Positions 59,939 to 64,000 of a stretch of 64,000 bases of DNA are shown piece after piece. Source of the DNA: Pasteurellaceae bacterium. Lineage in GTDB: Bacteria; Pseudomonadota; Gammaproteobacteria; Enterobacterales; Pasteurellaceae. Below the pieces are notes generated by a model. It was not told the origin of the DNA. It worked only from the letters and a program-made list of their open reading frames with translations, and ran no database searches. Location: positions 97,371-161,370 of the forward strand of contig JAUNAB010000002.1 in the NCBI GenBank assembly GCA_030527795.1. Reading direction: 5' to 3'. The position numbers and the translations under genes are program-made. Numbering within the stretch: position 1 is the stretch's first letter; every line of letters starts with the position of its first letter.

Positions 59939-60784
59939 ATGGCAACGCCATCACGCAAAGGAACTCAGCCAAAGCACCGATCATTTTTAAAATGGGCGGG
60001 GGGCAAATTTCGTTTAGTTGATGAAATCAATAAGCTATTGCCCAAGAAGCAAAAATGTTTAATTGAACCTTTTGTTGGTGCTGGCAGCGTATTTCTTAAC
60101 AGCCAATTTGAACGCTACATTTTATCCGATATTAACCCTGATTTAATCAACCTGTTTAATATTGTTAAAAATCAGGTTGATGAATATATCAATGCACTCA
60201 AACCCTTGTTTTTTCATCCGCAAGCGAACACTGCCATTTATTATTACGCCCAACGTGAACGGTTTAATCAATCGCAAGATATTTTTGAACGGGCATTATT
60301 GTTCGTCTATCTCAACCGCTTTGGCTTCAATGGTTTATGTCGCTATAATGCGAAAAATGAATTTAATGTGCCGTTTGGTGCCTACAAAAGCCATTATTTT
60401 CCTGAAAAAGAACTGCGTTATTTCGCACAAAAAGCCCAAAACGCTACCTTTATTTGTGCGGATTTCACCCATAGTTTCACATTAGCAGAACCCGATTGCG
60501 TGATTTATTGCGATCCGCCTTATGCCCCATTGGAGCAAGACAGTAATTTCACACGCTACGCAGGTAACGATTTCAGTCTAATCCATCAGCAACAACTTGC
60601 TGAGCTTGCCATACAAACGCAACAACAACGCCGAGTCCCCGTGTTAATTTCTAACCACGATACCCCATTTACACGAGAAATTTATCAACAGGCGAAAATC
60701 AAACGCCTTAAAGTGCAACGTTCAATTAGTCAAACCCCCGCCAAACGAGCCAAAGTTGCCGAACTTATCGCCATTTACCGCTAA
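59939..60784 (+). CDS. dam: DNA adenine methyltransferase Dam
   Basis: 281-residue GATC N6-adenine methyltransferase for mismatch repair and replication timing. SAM motif FLKWAGGKFRLV, FVGAGSVF, catalytic DPPY in IYCDPPYAPL. ATG 59939 starts one base after the aroB stop; an alternative start at 59903 would overlap aroB by 35 bases. Confidence 0.96.
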   Translation: MATPSRKGTQPKHRSFLKWAGGKFRLVDEINKLLPKKQKCLIEPFVGAGSVFLNSQFERYILSDINPDLINLFNIVKNQVDEYINALKPLFFHPQANTAIYYYAQRERFNQSQDIFERALLFVYLNRFGFNGLCRYNAKNEFNVPFGAYKSHYFPEKELRYFAQKAQNATFICADFTHSFTLAEPDCVIYCDPPYAPLEQDSNFTRYAGNDFSLIHQQQLAELAIQTQQQRRVPVLISNHDTPFTREIYQQAKIKRLKVQRSISQTPAKRAKVAELIAIYR

Positions 60785-60825
60785 AACCGCGGTCAAAAAA
60801 ACGTGAGAATTTTAGACCTCGGTTT
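60783..60825. repeat. Decayed uptake-core pair after dam
   Basis: Left arm AAAACCGCGGTCAAAAA is perfect; the right arm TTTTAGACCTCGGTTT has two changes that break the palindrome, and the spacer is ACGTGAGAA. Confidence 0.7.
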
Positions 60826-60901
60826 AGCCCCTATTCGGTTAATTTTTAGCTTTGTCTTAATTTCTCGTTAAAATAGGATTTTTATATTGACTCGGAATAC
60901 A

Positions 60902-62287
60902 ATGATGAATGACAAAATTGAAATAAAATTGCTTATGGCAATTTTCGCTACGGCAGTGATGACCTTTTCGGGAGTTGTCAGTGAAACCGCAATGAACGTG
61001 ACCTTTCCGACATTAATGAATGAATTTCACGTAGGCACCTCTACTATTCAATGGTGAACAACAGGTTATTTGTTAGCATTATCCCTGATTGTTCCTTTGT
61101 CTTCTTTTTTGAAAAAACGCATTGCAACCAAACACTTATTTTTATTCTCAATGAGTATTTTCATTGTTGCAACCCTGATCGCAGGTTTTGCGAGCAATTT
61201 TAGCCTTTTACTGATCGCTCGCTTATTACAAGGAATTGGCACAGGTATCGCTTTTCCCTTGATGTTTAATATTATTCTGACCCAAGCCCCCAAAAGCAAA
61301 CTTGGGCTATTAATGGTAATGGCAAGCTTAATTACTGCACTCGCACCCGCGGTCGGTCCTGTATTTGGCGGTTTTATTGTTGATGCTTACGGTTGACGTG
61401 TCATTTTCTTTGCCCTATTGCCCTTATTGATTTTCGCCTTGATTTTAGGTGCATTCTCAATCAAACCCACCAATGCACTTGAACCTGCTCGCTTTATACT
61501 TCGTGATTATGTTTTTTTAGTTATCGCTTTCACTAGCTTTATTTTTGCTACCGAACAAGCCGCTAGCTACGGTTGGCTAAGTGCAATGGTCATTGGGTTA
61601 TTTTTAGTAAGTTTTGCTTGCCTGATGACGTTCTATATTCTTTCGCAAAGAAGCAATCATCCTCTGATTAATGTTGCGGTATTTAAACAACCCACATTTT
61701 TATTTAGCCTGAGTTTTATTTTAATGATTCAATTTTGTGTGTTAGCGTTAGGTTATTTGATCCCTAATTATGCACAAATTTTGTCGGGATCCAGTGCGTT
61801 TATTTCGGGCTTTTTATTATTACCAGGCTGTTTAATTGGGTCGGCAATCGCACCGATAAGTGGCAAATTATTGGATCAACTGGGTGCTAAAAAACCGATT
61901 ATCGCAGGTAGCTTAACAATTATTCTCGCACTGGCATTATTCAATCTCTTCGGACAAGGACTTACCACGGCACTCATTATTGGATTTTATGTGATTTATA
62001 CAATCGGGCAAGGGTTTTCCGTTGGTAATACAATGACACACGCACTACGTCAATTAGATAGTCACCTATCAGCAGACGGCAATGCGGTTATTAATACCTT
62101 GCAACAACTCGCGGGAGCGGTGGGGACCTCTGTCGTTTCAACCATTGTTGCCAGTGAACAACACAATAACTCTGAGTTATCGCAAGGCACCATGTTTGGC
62201 ACACAATATGCTTTTATTCTATTAACCGTACTTGCACTACTCGCCTTGCTAAGCGTATTACGCGTATTCAAACAAAGCCCAAATTAA
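60902..62287 (+). pseudogene. DHA2-type MFS exporter interrupted by two in-frame UGA codons
   Basis: A single frame of 461 codons spans a 14-segment drug:H+ antiporter (HI0852/EmrB-like): SETAMNVTFPTLMNEF, STIQW, LLQGIGTGIAFPLMFN, PAVGPVFGGFIVDAYG. TGA 61055-61057 falls after IQW and before TTGYLLAL; TGA 61394-61396 falls where the family has Trp in GWR (DAYG-stop-RVIFF). No frameshift or deletion is visible, so decay is recent, unless UGA is read through. An uptake core lies at 61350. Confidence 0.8.
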
Positions 62288-62296
62288 AATCGTTAA

Positions 62297-63520
62297 TTAT
62301 TTCGCTTGTGGCAAAGCTTGGGCACAAGCGTATGCTGAACTCCAAGCCCACTGGAAATTATAACCGCCAAGCCAACCTGTAACATCAAGCACTTCACCAA
62401 TAAAATATAAATCAGGGCAATGCAAACTCTGCATTGTTTTAGATGAAATTTGATCGCAATCTACCCCGCCCATTGTGACTTCAGCAGTACGATAGCCTTC
62501 TGTGCCATTCGGTTGAAATTGCCATTGATGAATAAGTTGTGCAATATGCTGTAACTTGACATTGCTTAAATTCGCCAAGCTATCATCAACAATGAGATTT
62601 TTTTCAATCCATAATTCCACTAACTTTTTCGGCAATAAACGTGTTAACACCGTTTTAAGTTGCAATTTGGGCGAACTTTGTCGCTGTTGCTGAATATGCT
62701 CGCTTATCGCTAAGTTTGGTAATAAATCAATCTCAATCATTTGGTTCGGTTGCCAATAATTAGAAATTTGCAAAATCGCAGGGCCTGAAATACCACGATG
62801 AGTGAATAAAAGTTGATTACAAAACTGTTGCCCTGTTTGCGATTTCACATTCGCTAACAGCGAAATACCCGATAATTCACTATAATATTTATCACTTTCC
62901 AAATAAGTAAGAGGCACTAGACTTGCCCGTGGAGGCAATATGTTATGCCCAAATTGTTCGGCAATTTGATAACCAAAGGGCGTTGCACCCAATGCAGGCA
63001 TAGACAATCCACCCGTAGCAATCACTAACTGTCCACAATACCACTGCTGCCCGTTGATTTTTAGCTGAAACCGCGGTCTTTTTTGGGTAACGTTTTTGGG
63101 AGATGCGAGCCATTCAACCTGTTCAATATTCTGACGTAAATAAATACTCACACCGTATTTATCACATTCTTGTCGTAACATTGCAACGATCTGTTCTGCC
63201 CCGTCATCGCAAAATAATTGCCCTAATTCTTTTTCGTGATAAGCAATGCCATATTGTGCCACTAAGGCAATAAAATCCCATTGAGTAAAACGGGCTAAGG
63301 CAGATTTAACGAAATGGGGATTGCCAGATAAATAATGTTGGGCGGTCACATCTAAATTGGTGAAATTGCAAAATCCACCACCCGACATCAAAATTTTACG
63401 CCCAATTTTTTTGCCGTGATCAAATAAGCACACTTGCTTGCCTAACTTGGCACTTTGGCTCGCACAAAATAAACCCGATGCCCCTGCACCGAGAATAATT
63501 ACTTCAGAATAATTTGTCAT
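62297..63520 (-). CDS. NAD(P)/FAD-dependent oxidoreductase, HI0933/YhiN (BaiN) family
   Basis: 407-residue flavoprotein. Dinucleotide-binding ILGAGASGLFCASQSAKLG, then GRKILMSGGGFCNFTN, GLSMPALGATPFGYQIAEQFGH split by a mobile domain, and the C-terminal DVTGWLGGYNFQWAWSSAYA typical of HI0933. Physiological substrate unknown. It converges with the MFS pseudogene. Confidence 0.92.
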   Translation of the reverse strand: MTNYSEVIILGAGASGLFCASQSAKLGKQVCLFDHGKKIGRKILMSGGGFCNFTNLDVTAQHYLSGNPHFVKSALARFTQWDFIALVAQYGIAYHEKELGQLFCDDGAEQIVAMLRQECDKYGVSIYLRQNIEQVEWLASPKNVTQKRPRFQLKINGQQWYCGQLVIATGGLSMPALGATPFGYQIAEQFGHNILPPRASLVPLTYLESDKYYSELSGISLLANVKSQTGQQFCNQLLFTHRGISGPAILQISNYWQPNQMIEIDLLPNLAISEHIQQQRQSSPKLQLKTVLTRLLPKKLVELWIEKNLIVDDSLANLSNVKLQHIAQLIHQWQFQPNGTEGYRTAEVTMGGVDCDQISSKTMQSLHCPDLYFIGEVLDVTGWLGGYNFQWAWSSAYACAQALPQAK

Positions 63521-63544
63521 AAATACTACTATTTTTCATCCCAT

Positions 63545-63582
63545 ACCGCGGTCAAAAAAACGGTTAAATTTTTGACCGCGGT
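63545..63582. repeat. Uptake-core pair between HI0933-type gene and pnuC
   Basis: ACCGCGGTCAAAAA and TTTTTGACCGCGGT around CGGTTAA. It begins nine bases downstream of the pnuC stop in the leftward orientation, so likely the pnuC terminator. Confidence 0.8.
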
Positions 63583-63591
63583 AAATGCTTA

Positions 63592-64000
63592 TTATCTTAT
63601 TTGGTGCTGCTTCGCTAATTTAATCCAGTTAACATAACCATAAATGGAATTGCAAAGATACATACAATACATCACTAACAACGGCAAGCTCGTTTCCCCT
63701 TGTTTGAAATACAAAGTTGCCCACAATACAATGGTCATCATATTAATTACAATCCACAGCGCCCACTGTTCACGATAACGCAACACCATTAAAATTTATG
63801 CAACCAACGAAATCACGACCGTTGCCCCGTCTAATACTGGAAGTGAACTGCCAAGATACTGCAGAAACTCAATATAAACAAATGTACCAACAATGGAGCA
63901 AACAATCACAATGATCCACTGTTTTGCATTTAATGCTTTGGCGATCACTTCATCTACGTTGGCATTATTCACGGTATTTTGATTAGTCATATTTTTACGC
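63592..64000 (-). pseudogene. pnuC: pnuC (nicotinamide riboside transporter), ochre-interrupted and partial at window edge
   Basis: The C-terminal half of a PnuC-family membrane transporter. The frame is open from the right edge through QWIIVIVCSIVGTFVY and LDGATVVISLVA, stops at TAA 63796-63798, then continues ILMVLRYREQWALWIVINMM to the natural end at 63592. Homologues have Gln or Met at the stop position (SIVAQILM-type), so CAA to TAA is the simplest cause. Codons before ATG 63990 are open, so the N-terminal half lies outside the window. Downstream residues could also start at ATG 63789 as a separate fragment. Confidence 0.82.

Noticed and set aside
61055..61396. UGA codons in the MFS gene as selenocysteine or code reassignment
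   Set aside because: No SECIS-like hairpin was evident, the sites are Trp or hydrophobic positions, and neighbouring genes use UGA as a normal stop (for example tmcA).

Overview
The window is AT-rich bacterial chromosome with gene content and order typical of Pasteurellaceae. Several blocks match Haemophilus influenzae or E. coli neighbourhoods: galS/galTKM beside mglBAC, pnp-nlpI-deaD, upp-uraA-hda, mltG-tmk-holB-tatD, rne/rluC, uvrA/ssb, folB/plsY, fadR/nhaB-dsbB and aroK-aroB-dam. I cannot fix the genus from sequence alone. The strongest lineage marker is a dispersed core ACCGCGGT(CAAAA), present about 70 times. It looks like a DNA-uptake sequence dialect distinct from the two I know in the family (AAGTGCGGT and ACAAGCGGT). 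Avian Pasteurellaceae such as Avibacterium are a guess only. No rRNA, tRNA, prophage, insertion sequence or CRISPR array was seen.

Layout. 1-5.2 kb: tail of an unidentified gene, trmN, a broken bacteriocin-like peptide overlapping a small lipoprotein gene, an SbmA/YddA-type ABC transporter and a shortened yidE. 5.2-11.3 kb: hydroxamate siderophore uptake (TonB-dependent receptor plus fhuCDB) with a Fur box and a 31-bp palindrome upstream of the receptor. 11.3-14 kb: a DUF1275 membrane protein, a YfcZ homologue and fadL with a candidate FadR site. 14-22 kb: uvrA and ssb sharing a LexA box, a CstA-type transporter, tmcA with a small DUF5363 gene, and ybeY. 22-30.5 kb: the galactose regulon (mglBAC, galS, galTKM) with two GalS operators and two CRP sites. 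30.6-34.6 kb: a GNAT enzyme, hflD, purB and two Sel1-repeat paralogues, the second broken by an amber codon. 34.6-44.9 kb: xerD, fadR, nhaB, dsbB, rpsT, murJ, upp, uraA, hda, folB and plsY. 44.9-58.3 kb: mltG-tmk-holB-tatD, rne, rluC, deaD, nlpI and pnp. 58.3-64 kb: aroK-aroB-dam, an MFS exporter pseudogene with two in-frame UGA codons, an HI0933-type flavoprotein and a pnuC gene interrupted by an in-frame ochre and cut by the window edge.

How the genes work together. The receptor, FhuD, FhuB and FhuC form one iron-siderophore import route. MglBAC imports galactose and GalM, GalK and GalT convert it, all probably under GalS and CRP. FadR encoded here probably controls fadL here. The most unusual aspects are the palindromic uptake-sequence dialect, its use in intergenic pairs of nearly fixed geometry that double as terminators, and at least four genes interrupted only by nonsense codons with the rest of the frame intact.
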